Assembly: GCA_020430675.1 (NCBI GenBank)
Contig: JAGQJJ010000186.1
Span: 1 to 7,268, forward strand
DNA length: 7,268 nt
Source of the DNA: Myxococcales bacterium
Lineage (GTDB): Bacteria > Myxococcota > Bradymonadia > UBA7976 > UBA1532
Reading direction: 5' to 3'
The notes below the pieces were generated by a model, which saw only the letters and a program-made list of their open reading frames with translations, searched no databases and was not told the DNA's origin. How positions within the stretch are numbered: position 1 is the first letter of the stretch; each line of letters opens with the position of its first letter. The position numbers and the translations under genes are program-made. Positions 1 through 7,000 of the stretch are shown piece after piece.

Positions 1-1
1 C

Positions 2-1300
2 GCGGCCTTCGATCGCAACCCGTTCGTGACCGGCCGCACCGATCGCGAGCACCTGCGCGACATGGCATGGCACGCCGAGATCATGGCGGCCCGGCAGGCC
101 GATCTGACCCACTCGCTGGGCATGCGATTGCAGAAGCGATTGGGTGCCATGTCGGCCTTCGATGCCTTCAACGCGGTGCAGAACCATGCCATCGCCCTGG
201 CCGGCGCCTACGCCGAGCGGCTGGTGCTCGACGCCTTCCACACGGCGCTGAAGGGCTTCGAGGGGCCGGTCGAGCACCGGGCGATCCTCGACGATCTGGC
301 GCGGCTGCACGGGCTGTATGCCATCGAGCGCGAGCGGGCGTGGTTCCTGGAGAACGGCTATATCGACGGCGACAAGGCGCGCGCCATCCGGGACGAGGTC
401 GATGCGCTGTGCGCCGCGCTGCGGCCGCACGCGCTGGCGCTGGTCGAAGGCGGCCGCTGTCTCGCCCGCCTCGCCCTGCGCGAGATCACCGTGCCGGGCG
501 TCTACCGGCGCTGGGCCCTGCTCGGCGAGCCGGTGCCGACGACCGCGCCGGTCGACCACGCCGTCGCCCTGGCCGCGCTGGCGCGGCTGGCCCGGGCGCA
601 GCGCGTCGACGTGCTCGACTGCAAATTCAACATGGCCCGGTGGGCCACCGCAGCGGTCGAAGCCGTGGTGCCAGCCAGCGCGCACGAGCTGTTCGGCACT
701 TACCTCGTCGAACTGGGCGACGGGCTCGACGGCGTGCTCAAGGGCATGCGCACCAACCATCGACGTCTGTGGCGCAAGATTGAACAGCTCGGCCCCGAGG
801 TGCGGCATCGGCTCGACTTCGAGCCCTTCCTTGCGCTGCTCGATGAGACCTACCAGCTCACCGGCAAGAAGATGCCCCACGGCGCGGCCTATCTGCGCAC
901 GCTGCTGACTACCCCGGCGGTGCCGGTGGTGGCGGTCGGCGTGCATCACGAGGGCGCGTTGCAGGCCGGCGTGCTCGTCGCCCACGACCGGCACCGCGGC
1001 TATTACCTGCACGGCGCGGCGCGGCGCGATGGCCTGCCCGGCGCGGCGGTCATGGCCCATGTCGAGGCGATGCGGCTGCTGATCGAGCGCGGCGTTCCGA
1101 TCTATGACCTGGGCGGCGCGCGACCCGAGCACTCCGACGCGCGGCTCGCCGGCATCGCCGACTTCAAACGCCGGTTCGGCGGGCCGTTCGAGGCGGTCAG
1201 TCGGTTCGAATGGCCGCTGACCCGGCGCGGCGCCTGGCTGCACGGCCCCGGACGGGCTCGACTCGAACAGCTCCGCGCGCGGATTCGCCGTCAGTCGTAG
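2..1300 (+). CDS. Acyl-CoA oxidase C-terminal domain fused to truncated FemAB-like GNAT transferase (5' partial)
   Basis: The frame is open to the left edge, so the true start is outside the window; the GTG at 26 is only an internal valine codon. About 432 residues are visible. Residues 1-148 look like the helical C-terminal domain of acyl-CoA oxidases (peroxisomal-type, FAD-dependent): [15 protein letters not shown], then [15 protein letters not shown], a Y/E-rich helix, [10 protein letters not shown] and ELC-like/LRPHALALV near the family's usual end. From about residue 149 it becomes a FemAB-like (Acetyltransf_6, GNAT-fold) aminoacyl/acyltransferase: [12 protein letters not shown], a Wx2xGEP turn, [37 protein letters not shown] and the typical FKRRFGG near the C-terminus (residues 388-394). 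The first roughly 40-60 residues expected for the transferase are missing. The join lies at bases 443-457. Flavin and catalytic parts of the oxidase lie upstream and are not seen. The 3' end overlaps bfr by 10 bp, tail to tail. The domain calls rest on motif recognition; whether the fusion is functional is unknown. Confidence 0.75.
   Translation, partial: AAFDRNPFVTGRTDREHLRDMAWHAEIMAARQADLTHSLGMRLQKRLGAMSAFDAFNAVQNHAIALAGAYAERLVLDAFHTALKGFEGPVEHRAILDDLARLHGLYAIERERAWFLENGYIDGDKARAIRDEVDALCAALRPHALALVEGGRCLARLALREITVPGVYRRWALLGEPVPTTAPVDHAVALAALARLARAQRVDVLDCKFNMARWATAAVEAVVPASAHELFGTYLVELGDGLDGVLKGMRTNHRRLWRKIEQLGPEVRHRLDFEPFLALLDETYQLTGKKMPHGAAYLRTLLTTPAVPVVAVGVHHEGALQAGVLVAHDRHRGYYLHGAARRDGLPGAAVMAHVEAMRLLIERGVPIYDLGGARPEHSDARLAGIADFKRRFGGPFEAVSRFEWPLTRRGAWLHGPGRARLEQLRARIRRQS
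443..457 (+). other. Domain junction between oxidase and transferase parts
   Basis: The reading frame stays open while the protein family changes. Up to the valine at 443-445 the sequence follows acyl-CoA oxidase C-termini (LRPHALALV, where a FGIP-type continuation is usual). From 446 it reads [14 protein letters not shown], which resembles the interior of a FemAB-like N-terminal subdomain. The octamer GCGGCCGC occurs at 421-428 and again at 450-457, so short repeated sequence is present close to the join and could be recombination microhomology. In DNA this GC-rich the octamer can also recur by chance. The exact breakpoint is inferred from family memory, not from an alignment. Confidence 0.5.
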
Positions 1301-1767
1301 AGCTGCTGCGCCAGATAGTTCTGCACACCGACCTGCTCGATGAGCCCGATCTGGGTCTCAAGCCAGTCGATGTGCTCCTCTTCGCTGACCAGGATGCCTT
1401 CGAGCAGCTCGGCGGTGGCGTTGTCGCTCTTCTCGCGGCAAAGCTCGATCGCCTTGTTGAGCCGCGGCACCGCCGCGTACTCCAGCTCGAGGTCTGCGCG
1501 GAACTGCTCCTCGACCGTCTCGCCGATGCGCACCTTGCCCAACCGCTGCACGTTGGGCACGCCCTTGAGGTAGAGGATGCGTTCGATGAGCGCCTCGGCG
1601 TGCTTCATCTCATCGATCGACTCGGCCCGCACCACCGCGTGCAGGCGGCCATAGCCCCAGTCGGCGCACATCTTGGCGTGCAGGAAGTACTGGTTGATGG
1701 CCGTCAACTCGGCGGTGAGGATGTCGTTGAGGACGTTGATGATCGCTTTGTCGGGCGTGCGGCTCAA
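1291..1767 (-). CDS. bfr: Bacterioferritin (haem-binding iron storage ferritin)
   Basis: A 158-residue protein, normal for bacterioferritin, which forms a 24-subunit shell that oxidises Fe(II) and stores it as a ferric mineral in the cytoplasm. The sequence follows the family from end to end: [71 protein letters not shown]. All di-iron ferroxidase ligands are present: E20, E53, H56, E96, E129 and H132, matching E. coli E18, E51, H54, E94, E127 and H130. The haem-ligand methionine is M54. The start is TTG at 1767, chosen because GGAGG lies just upstream and because the only upstream ATG (1893) would add an Arg-rich extension overlapping bfd. It lies 50 bp downstream of bfd on the same strand, so the two probably form an operon. 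It meets the preceding plus-strand gene tail to tail. Confidence 0.96.
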   Translation of the reverse strand: MSRTPDKAIINVLNDILTAELTAINQYFLHAKMCADWGYGRLHAVVRAESIDEMKHAEALIERILYLKGVPNVQRLGKVRIGETVEEQFRADLELEYAAVPRLNKAIELCREKSDNATAELLEGILVSEEEHIDWLETQIGLIEQVGVQNYLAQQLYD

Positions 1768-1771
1768 GGGG

Positions 1772-1777
1772 CCTCCA
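1772..1777 (-). promoter_or_regulatory. Ribosome binding site deciding the TTG start of bfr
   Basis: On the minus strand TGGAGG is followed by four C residues and then TTG. The spacing of four bases from GGAGG is short but equals that of the kinase gene start at 2155. It supports TTG at 1767 over any upstream ATG. Confidence 0.75.
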
Positions 1778-1817
1778 GGCAGTGAAACGCCGGCCACGCC
1801 GCGACGCCGAGGGGACG

Positions 1818-2003
1818 TCAGCGCGGATCGTCGCGGGCCGTGGCGCGCACTTCGCGCAAAAGCCGCCGCAGCTCGGCGCGGCATCGCCCGCAATCGCCCC
1901 CCGCCCCGCAGCTTCGTCGGAGCGTGGCCAGATCGAGCACCCCGCGCCGCGCGGCATCGCGCACGTCGCGGTCACTCACCCCCTCGCATATACAAACGAT
2001 CAT
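1818..2003 (-). CDS. bfd: Bacterioferritin-associated ferredoxin, BFD-like [2Fe-2S]
   Basis: A 61-residue protein beginning [17 protein letters not shown], the typical start of Bfd. Bfd is a small [2Fe-2S] ferredoxin that binds bacterioferritin and passes electrons through its haem to reduce and release stored iron. The four cluster cysteines are C4 and C6 (CxC) and C38 and C41 (CxxC), matching E. coli C4, C6, C39 and C42. A further cysteine, C32, precedes them. The C-terminal third is unusually Arg-rich ([20 protein letters not shown]). The ATG at 2003 has GGGGTGG at 2011-2017 with seven bases between, a usable ribosome binding site. bfr follows 50 bp downstream on the same strand, the well-known partner arrangement. 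The Fur-like box and promoter at 2042-2070 suggest iron-dependent repression. The larger minus-strand frame overlapping its 3' part is an N-terminal overextension of bfr. Confidence 0.93.
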   Translation of the reverse strand: MIVCICEGVSDRDVRDAARRGVLDLATLRRSCGAGGDCGRCRAELRRLLREVRATARDDPR

Positions 2004-2041
2004 TGGAATACCACCCCAAATCGTCCGCGAGCGACGCCACT

Positions 2042-2070
2042 AAGATGTCGGTAATGAAAATCGGTTTCAA
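2042..2070 (-). promoter_or_regulatory. Candidate sigma-70 promoter of bfd-bfr
   Basis: Read on the minus strand: TTGAAA (2070-2065) as -35, a 17-base spacer and CATCTT (2047-2042) as -10. The -35 is a good match and the -10 is weak (3 of 6, but with the key A2 and T6). Transcription would start near 2035, giving a leader of about 30 bases before the bfd ATG at 2003. It coincides with the most AT-rich stretch in the region and with the Fur-like site. Position and strand fit well; the motif alone is not strong. Confidence 0.4.
2050..2068 (-). promoter_or_regulatory. Candidate Fur box upstream of bfd-bfr
   Basis: The plus-strand 19-mer GGTAATGAAAATCGGTTTC matches the E. coli Fur consensus GATAATGATAATCATTATC at 14 of 19 positions. 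The left half (GGTAATGA) fits much better than the right. It lies between the proposed -10 and -35 of the bfd promoter, where bound Fur would block RNA polymerase. Repression of bfd by iron-loaded Fur is known in enterobacteria, so the context raises the prior. The site is single, and a match of this quality needs a genome-wide background check. Confidence 0.5.
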
Positions 2071-2099
2071 GCGAAACCGAAAAACCGGGGTGTTTCGGT
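2061..2099. repeat. Two overlapping inverted repeats sharing an arm
   Basis: A perfect 8-bp inverted repeat, TCGGTTTC (2061-2068) and GAAACCGA (2073-2080), is separated by AAGC. A second, 7-bp pair, ACCGAAA (2076-2082) and TTTCGGT (2093-2099), re-uses the right arm of the first across a 10-base spacer. As DNA this is a cluster of three related half-sites, which could be an operator serving both divergent promoters. As RNA the two hairpins could not form together. Which strand's transcript would carry them depends on unmapped start sites. There is no U-run, so it does not look like an intrinsic terminator. Confidence 0.55.
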
Positions 2100-2121
2100 C
2101 GGCGGGCAAACCCGGTATGTA
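2093..2121 (+). promoter_or_regulatory. Weak candidate promoter for the kinase-methyltransferase unit
   Basis: TTTCGG (2093-2098) and TATGTA (2116-2121) are 17 bases apart and in the right place: a start near 2128 would give a leader of about 27 bases carrying the ribosome binding site. Both hexamers are poor matches (2/6 and 3/6), so this rests mainly on position. The proposed -35 overlaps the last arm of the inverted repeats. Confidence 0.2.
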
Positions 2122-2144
2122 TGCGCGTCATATCGACTCGGCGC

Positions 2145-2150
2145 AGGAGG
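2145..2150 (+). promoter_or_regulatory. Ribosome binding site of the deoxynucleoside kinase
   Basis: AGGAGG is followed by four bases and GTG at 2155. This strong site selects the GTG start, which places the P-loop at residue 15 as expected for the family. Confidence 0.8.
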
Positions 2151-2154
2151 AAGC

Positions 2155-2808
2155 GTGTCGCCTCAACGGTTGCAAGATCTGTTCATCGGCATCGCGGGCC
2201 TCATCGGGGCCGGCAAGACGACGCTGGCCAAGGCGCTCGGCGAACACCTGGGGCTGCCGGTCTACTTCGAGCCGGTCGACGACAACGAGTACCTGGCCGA
2301 CTTCTATCGCGACGCCAAGCGTTACGCCTTCGCCACGCAGATCTACCTGCTGAACCGGCGCTTTCAGCAGCATCAAGAGATCATCTGGCGCGGCGGCGGC
2401 GGGGTGCAGGACCGCACCATCTACGAAGACGCGGTCTTTGCGCGCACCCTGGTCGAGCAGGATCTGCTCGATGAGCGCGACTACAACACGTACCTGCAGT
2501 TGTTCCGCCACATGAGCAACTTCATGTGCCGGCCCAATGTGATCGTCTTCCTCGACCTGAGCCCGGCCTCATCGATGGCGCGCATTCAGCAGCGCAGCCG
2601 CGACGTCGAGTCGGGCATCTCGATGGAGTATCTGCTCGCGCTGCATCGCGCCTATCAGGACTTCATTCACGACATCTCGCGCACCGTGCCGGTGATTCGC
2701 GTCTCGTGGGAGGAGTATCGCGACCCCGAGGAGATGGCGGCGGTCATCGAGCGCGAGTACCTGCAGGGCAGCTTTCTGCGCGATGCCCAGTGGCGGCCGA
2801 CGCGCTGA
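2155..2808 (+). CDS. Deoxynucleoside kinase (deoxyadenosine/deoxyguanosine kinase-type)
   Basis: A 217-residue cytoplasmic kinase of the dNK/dCK-dGK family, which phosphorylates deoxynucleosides to 5'-monophosphates with ATP for nucleotide salvage. Residues 15-22 form the P-loop (GLIGAGKT). FEPVDDNEYL follows, with E39 the likely catalytic base. YAFATQIYLLNRRF carries Q62, the expected base-binding glutamine. QDRTIYED holds the DRS-type motif as D86-R87-T88. RIQQRSRDVE at 143-152 is the Arg-rich LID over ATP. Length matches bacterial members (about 200-225 residues). The start is GTG, with AGGAGG upstream. The methyltransferase begins 12 bp after the stop on the same strand, so they are probably co-transcribed. 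Substrate choice (dA, dG or dC) cannot be settled from sequence alone; I lean to a purine or broad specificity. The bfd operon diverges from its upstream region. Confidence 0.92.
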   Translation: MSPQRLQDLFIGIAGLIGAGKTTLAKALGEHLGLPVYFEPVDDNEYLADFYRDAKRYAFATQIYLLNRRFQQHQEIIWRGGGGVQDRTIYEDAVFARTLVEQDLLDERDYNTYLQLFRHMSNFMCRPNVIVFLDLSPASSMARIQQRSRDVESGISMEYLLALHRAYQDFIHDISRTVPVIRVSWEEYRDPEEMAAVIEREYLQGSFLRDAQWRPTR

Positions 2809-2820
2809 GAGGAGCCCCCG

Positions 2821-3477
2821 ATGGCCGATGACGGGTCTCGCGCCGGTCGACGGTATGCCGATGCCCAGATCCTGGCCTTCGTCGACGGGCTGCACGCGCC
2901 GATGGATGGCGGGCTGTGGCGCGCGTTTGCGGCGCCGGGCGTCGAGGGCATGCCGGCGATTCAGGTCGGGGCCTCGGAGGGGCGCTTCCTGTCGCTGTTG
3001 ATGGGTCTCATCGGCGCGAAGCGGGTGGTCGAGGTCGGCACCTTGGCCGGCTTCTCGGCGATTCACCTGGCGCGTGGACTGGCCGAGGGCGGGCACCTGT
3101 GGACGGTCGAGTTCTCGCCGAAGCACGCGGCGGTCGCCCAGGCGAACCTGGCCGCGGCCGGCGTGGCCGATCGCGTCACCGTGATCGAAGGTGCCGGCCT
3201 CGACGTGTTGCCGGGGCTGGTCGCAGAGGGGCCGTTCGACGCGGTTTTCATCGACGCCGACAAAGAGAACTACGCCGAATACGGCCGCTTCGCCGCGGCC
3301 AACCTGCGGCCCGGTGGGCTGTTGCTGGCCGATAATGCCTATTATTTCGGTGGCTTGCTGGGCGAGAGTGCTGGCGCGGCGTCGGTGCGCGCGCTGCACG
3401 AGGAGGCGCGGGCGGCGTTTGACACCGTCTGCGTACCCACCCCCGACGGGCTTCTGTTGGGCATCAAGCGCGGCTGA
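2821..3477 (+). CDS. Class I SAM-dependent O-methyltransferase (caffeoyl-CoA/catechol OMT-like)
   Basis: A 218-residue protein of the small, usually Mg-dependent O-methyltransferase family (COG4122 type), which moves a methyl group from S-adenosylmethionine to a hydroxyl, often of a catechol. Motif I is VVEVGTLAGFSAI at residues 69-81. E97 ends the next strand (LWTVE), where the SAM ribose is usually held. FIDADKENY at 143-151 supplies D145, and LLADN at 168-172 supplies D171 and N172, the expected metal ligands. An amphipathic N-terminal segment (about 1-45) and PAIQVGASEG precede the fold as in the family. The ATG start has AGAGGAG six bases upstream. It follows the kinase by 12 bp and ends 3 bp before the stop of the convergent dehydratase gene. 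The natural substrate is unknown; neighbouring genes do not point to a biosynthetic cluster. Confidence 0.93.
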   Translation: MADDGSRAGRRYADAQILAFVDGLHAPMDGGLWRAFAAPGVEGMPAIQVGASEGRFLSLLMGLIGAKRVVEVGTLAGFSAIHLARGLAEGGHLWTVEFSPKHAAVAQANLAAAGVADRVTVIEGAGLDVLPGLVAEGPFDAVFIDADKENYAEYGRFAAANLRPGGLLLADNAYYFGGLLGESAGAASVRALHEEARAAFDTVCVPTPDGLLLGIKRG

Positions 3478-3480
3478 AAC

Positions 3481-3819
3481 TCAGCGGTCGATGCGATCGA
3501 TCTTGGCCGCGAGCACAAAGTCGGCTTCGGCGAGGCCGTTGATCTTGTGCGTCCACAAATCAACGACCACTTTGCCCCAGCCGAGCTGCAGGTCGGGGTG
3601 GTGGCCGTGCTCTTCGGCGAGCGCGCCGATCTGGTTGACAAAAGCGAGGGCGCGCACGAAGTCGGGGAAGTCGTAGCGCTTGTTCAGGTGATGGCTGTCG
3701 ACCACCGACCACCCGTCAAGCTGGGCGGCGAGCGGCGCGATCTGTTCGTCGGTGAGGGGCGGCACACCTCCGCGGCAGGGCGCGCAGGTGCGATCGGCGA
3801 GGCTGCATTCTTCGATCAT
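3481..3819 (-). CDS. Pterin-4a-carbinolamine dehydratase (PCD/DCoH family)
   Basis: A 112-residue protein, normal for the family, often called PhhB in bacteria. It dehydrates 4a-hydroxytetrahydropterin formed by aromatic amino acid hydroxylases; some relatives act in molybdopterin-linked processes. CAPCRGGVPPLTDEQI at residues 12-27 is the usual bacterial N-terminal motif. GW at 36-37, FVRALAFVNQIGALAEEHGHHPDL and THKINGLAEADFVLAAKID follow. The active-site histidines H73, H74 and H91 keep the spacing of rat H61, H62 and H79. The ATG at 3819 was chosen because the conserved CxxC region follows closely, although no clear ribosome binding site precedes it. No phenylalanine hydroxylase or other pterin gene is visible, so it appears solitary here. 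It is convergent with the methyltransferase. Confidence 0.95.
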   Translation of the reverse strand: MIEECSLADRTCAPCRGGVPPLTDEQIAPLAAQLDGWSVVDSHHLNKRYDFPDFVRALAFVNQIGALAEEHGHHPDLQLGWGKVVVDLWTHKINGLAEADFVLAAKIDRIDR

Positions 3820-4039
3820 GCCGAAGAGATGGCCGAGATGGCGCCGGGTTGCAAGCGTGCGGGGGAAGTTGGTCGTCGCCGAGGCGGTCGGGGTGGGGAA
3901 CAGGGGACGTTATGTGCCGCCCCGGCGACGTGCCCACCGATTTCATGTGCGCGTATCGTGCCAGCCCGCGAAGGCACGAAATTCATAGGCTGGCGGCCGA
4001 TCAGGTCACCGTTGGGCCGCATCGGGTTACCGTGGGGAC
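3820..4039. other. Noncoding gap between the large protein gene and the dehydratase
   Basis: These 220 bases hold no frame with coding character: short frames here are Arg/Pro-rich shadows without ribosome binding sites. The region should contain the dehydratase promoter on the minus strand, but I find no convincing -35/-10 pair. There is one 7-bp inverted repeat, GCCAGCC (3960-3966) and GGCTGGC (3988-3994), around a 21-base spacer, with no T-run on either side, so it is not a typical terminator. The right end carries the direct repeat described separately. Confidence 0.6.
4000..4037. repeat. Imperfect tandem 17-bp direct repeat, 21-bp period
   Basis: ATCAGGTCACCGTTGGG (4000-4016) and ATCGGGTTACCGTGGGG (4021-4037) agree at 14 of 17 positions. 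Each contains GGTNACC, itself a hyphenated palindrome. The period of 21 bp is two helical turns, so two protein molecules could bind the same DNA face. The copies lie just after the stop codon of the large minus-strand gene and about 180 bp before the dehydratase start. Function is unknown; chance cannot be excluded. Confidence 0.45.
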
Positions 4040-7000
4040 TCAATTGCAGTCACCGGCACAGAGAACGACGCGCACGTCGGCGGTGGCGCGGTGGAAGGCG
4101 CGGTCGACGACCGAGGCGATGACGAGGTAGTCGCCGGGCGGCAGCGGACGTTTGGCGCGGTCTTCGAGCGTCCAGCGCACCTGACGCTCGAAGACGCGCT
4201 GGTTGAGCGGCTCGGCGGCGAGTCGCCATGTGCCGAAGCCGTCGAGCGAGCGCGCTTCGAGGCGCCAGCCGGCGAGGCGATCGTCGTCTTCAGCGCGCAC
4301 GATGAGCAGGACTTCGCCGGCTTCAACCGCGACGGCGGGCGGCAGCGCGGCGACGGCGACGCGCGGGGGGGCGTCGTTGATGACCTCGACGCCGTCGGAG
4401 GCGGTGGGCGCGGACGGGCCGCCTGGCAGCCGGGCGCGCACTTCGACGGCGTAGCGGGCGCCAGGCACCAGCGTCACGCCGGCCAGCTCGGCGATCGGCC
4501 GTTCGACGGGCGCAAAGTCGCGCACGACCACGCCGCCAGGGCCAAGCGCGCGGGCTTCGTAGCCGATCGCGTTGGCCAATGGGGGCCAGGTGGCGCACAG
4601 GCGGTCGGTGGCTTCGGTGGTGTCGATGTCGACGGCGGCGTCGCAGGCGGCGACGGGCGGGCAGGGCACGTCCCAGACGGCGCGTGGGCCGCTCGGGCCG
4701 GGATCGCCGTAGACCACGACCCGGCCATCGGAGAGCGGGATGAGCAGCGCGGGCGTGTCGTCGCCGAGCACCGTGACCAGTGGGGCGCCGGGGCGGGCGT
4801 CGTGATGGCGCGTCCAGGCCAGCGCGCCGGTCTCGTCGAGGCCGTAGAGCACGCCGTCGTCGGCCGTGGCCAGCACGCCGGGCGCGCCAGCGGAGGTGAC
4901 CGCGTCGGCGGCGCGCAGGGCGATGATGTCGGCGAAGTCGGGTGCGAGCGGGGCGTGGGCCTCGGCGGCGCCTTCGCGCAGGCCGGTGGCGCCGAGGAAC
5001 TCGCCGTTGGCGGCGCGCCAGCGGCCGATCGGGTAGCCGGGACCGGGCGAGACAAAGATGGCGTCGGCGGTGAGGGCGGCGTCGCGGCCAATCCAGCCTT
5101 GCAGGCGCAGGTCGGGTGGGTTCGCAGCGGCCCAGCGCGGGCTCAGATCGGCGGCGCGGGCTTCGATCGGCCCGTTGCCACCGACGCGCAGCCAGCCGTC
5201 GCCGAGGGCGTGCAGCCAGCCGCCGCCGCGCAGGACGCCGCCCTCGAAGGCGCCGAGGTCGCCGAGGGCGAGATCGTCGCCGGTGGCCGGGTCGAGGCGG
5301 CGGGCGGCGTTGGTCTCGGTGAGATGCACGGCGCCGGCGTCGGCCGAGAGCGTCTGGTTGCCGGGGCCGCCGCACGGGTTGGCGGGACGAAGGCGCCGTT
5401 GCCAGCGGCAGGCGCCGGTCTCGGCGTCGAGCGCGGTCACGACGCGGGCGATGACCGCGGTGGCGGGGCAGGCGGGGTCGGGCGCGAAGAGATCGGTGTC
5501 GACCCGCAGCGGGCAGTCGGCGGGCGGCGGCGCTTGAGGGTCGAGCAGCAGCTCAGCGCGCAGGATGACCGCGCCACCGTCCTCGGGCGCGACGGCCACA
5601 TCGCCAAACGGGCGGTGCGTATTGGCGTCGAGGGCGTGGCGCCAGACGCGCGCGCCGTCGGCGGCGTCGAAGAGGGCCCAGACCGCCTCGCCGGCGGCCG
5701 CGTCGCGGGCGAGCACGCCGTCGGCGCGGCCGGGGCGCGGCACGATCACTGGGCCGGTGGCGCCGCGGCGGGGTCGGCCGAGGGTGACCTGCCAGCGGAT
5801 GGGCGCCGCGGCATTCTCGACATCGAGCGCGGCGAGCAGGCCGCCGGGCGTCAGCACGATCGGGCGACGGGCGGTGCCATCGAATGCCACGGCGACGGCG
5901 GCGGCGCCGGTGGGGGCAAAGACCGGCGGGCCATCATCTTCGGCAGCAGCCACGGGGCGCAGGGCGGGATCGAGCACCGCGACGCGGCCGTCGAAGCGGG
6001 CCAGCGCCAGGAATTGCGGCAGGCCGGCGGCACAGCCCAAGGCCAGGCAACCGAGGCGCACCGCGCCGGGCGGGCCATCGAGGGGCGTGGCGGCGATGAC
6101 GCGGCCGGCGCCGTCGACGCGCTGCAAGGCGGCGTCGAGGCCGTCGACGGCGCGCACGAGCATCAGATCGGCGCCGGTGGCGTGGGGCCAGGCCACCGGC
6201 GCAGCGAACTCGGGCGTGCGGTCGGTGGGTGCGGGCAGGCCTGGGTCGAGCAGCGCTCGGGCTTCGGTCAGCGGGGTTGGCCAGCGGGCCTGGAAGTCTT
6301 CGGCGCCGGGTGCGAACGCTTGGAGCGTCTGAAAGCGCGCAGGCGTGGCGCCTTCGCCCAGCGCTGCGAGCACGGCGGGCGGCGCGTCGGTGTCGAAGGC
6401 GATGGGGCCGAGCGCGAGCGCGTCTTCGAGGGTCGCGAGCGTATGGCCGTCGGCGCCGGCGAGCGCTTCGATGGCCCAACGTGCTTCGTCGGGTCGCCAG
6501 ACGGTCAGCACCAGATCGGGGGCGTCGTCGCCGTCGAGCTCGGCGATGAAAGCGCCCTCGGCGCGCGGGCCGGTCAATGGGCGGCGCCAGGTCGGCGCGA
6601 TGACGCCGACGCAGCCATCGATCTGGGCTTCGGCGTCGTCGGCGAGCCGCACGACCGCGTCGGGCAAAAAGGCGTACCAGGCGGGCGCGCCGGGGATGCG
6701 CAGGTGGGGCAGCGGGCCGTTGGGCGGGGCGTCAGGGAGCTGGCCGCAGCGCTGGCGCTCGCCGCTCGTCGGGTCGAAGGCGTTGAGGCCGTCGCCATCG
6801 GTGACGATGACCATCGGCGCGGCGAAGGTATGCCAGCGCCCACAGCGCCCGTTGCGGCGCGGACCGGCGATGAGGGCGCTGAGCGTGGGCGGTGCGTCGG
6901 GCGCGAAGTGCACGCGCAGACCGTTGCCCGTGCCGTTGTCGCCGCAGCCGCCGTCGGTCAGGTAGAGGTCGAGCTGGTCGGGGTCGAGCAGGGCGCCGAG

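Noticed and set aside
26..28. GTG as start of the first gene
   Set aside because: The in-frame codons before it (AAFDRNPF) are part of the acyl-CoA oxidase C-terminal motif, so the gene continues to the left of the window.
1210..1785. Plus-strand open frame opposite bfr
   Set aside because: bfr on the minus strand has every family residue; the plus frame is its antisense shadow and has no ribosome binding site.
1768..1893. N-terminal extension of bfr from an ATG at 1893
   Set aside because: It would overlap bfd, adds an Arg/Ala-rich stretch absent from bacterioferritins, and lacks the ribosome binding site that TTG at 1767 has.
3473..3485. GCTGA-AAC-TCAGC stem across both stop codons of the convergent genes
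   Set aside because: Only 5 bp with no T-run; much of the symmetry comes from the two opposed TGA stop codons. Too weak for a terminator.
3716..3946. 76-codon minus-strand frame entering the dehydratase gene in another frame
   Set aside because: It overlaps the well-supported dehydratase out of frame, is Arg/Pro/His-rich and has no ribosome binding site or motif.
3960..3994. GCCAGCC/GGCTGGC inverted repeat as terminator of the large gene
   Set aside because: A 21-base loop and no T-run on either strand; a chance GC-rich repeat is as likely.
5565..6332. Long plus-strand open frame opposite the large protein gene (similar ones at 6345-6965 and 5058-5537)
   Set aside because: Composition is dominated by Ala, Arg, Ser and Pro with no recognisable motif. 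The minus-strand frame encodes clear propeller repeats. High GC content keeps antisense frames open.
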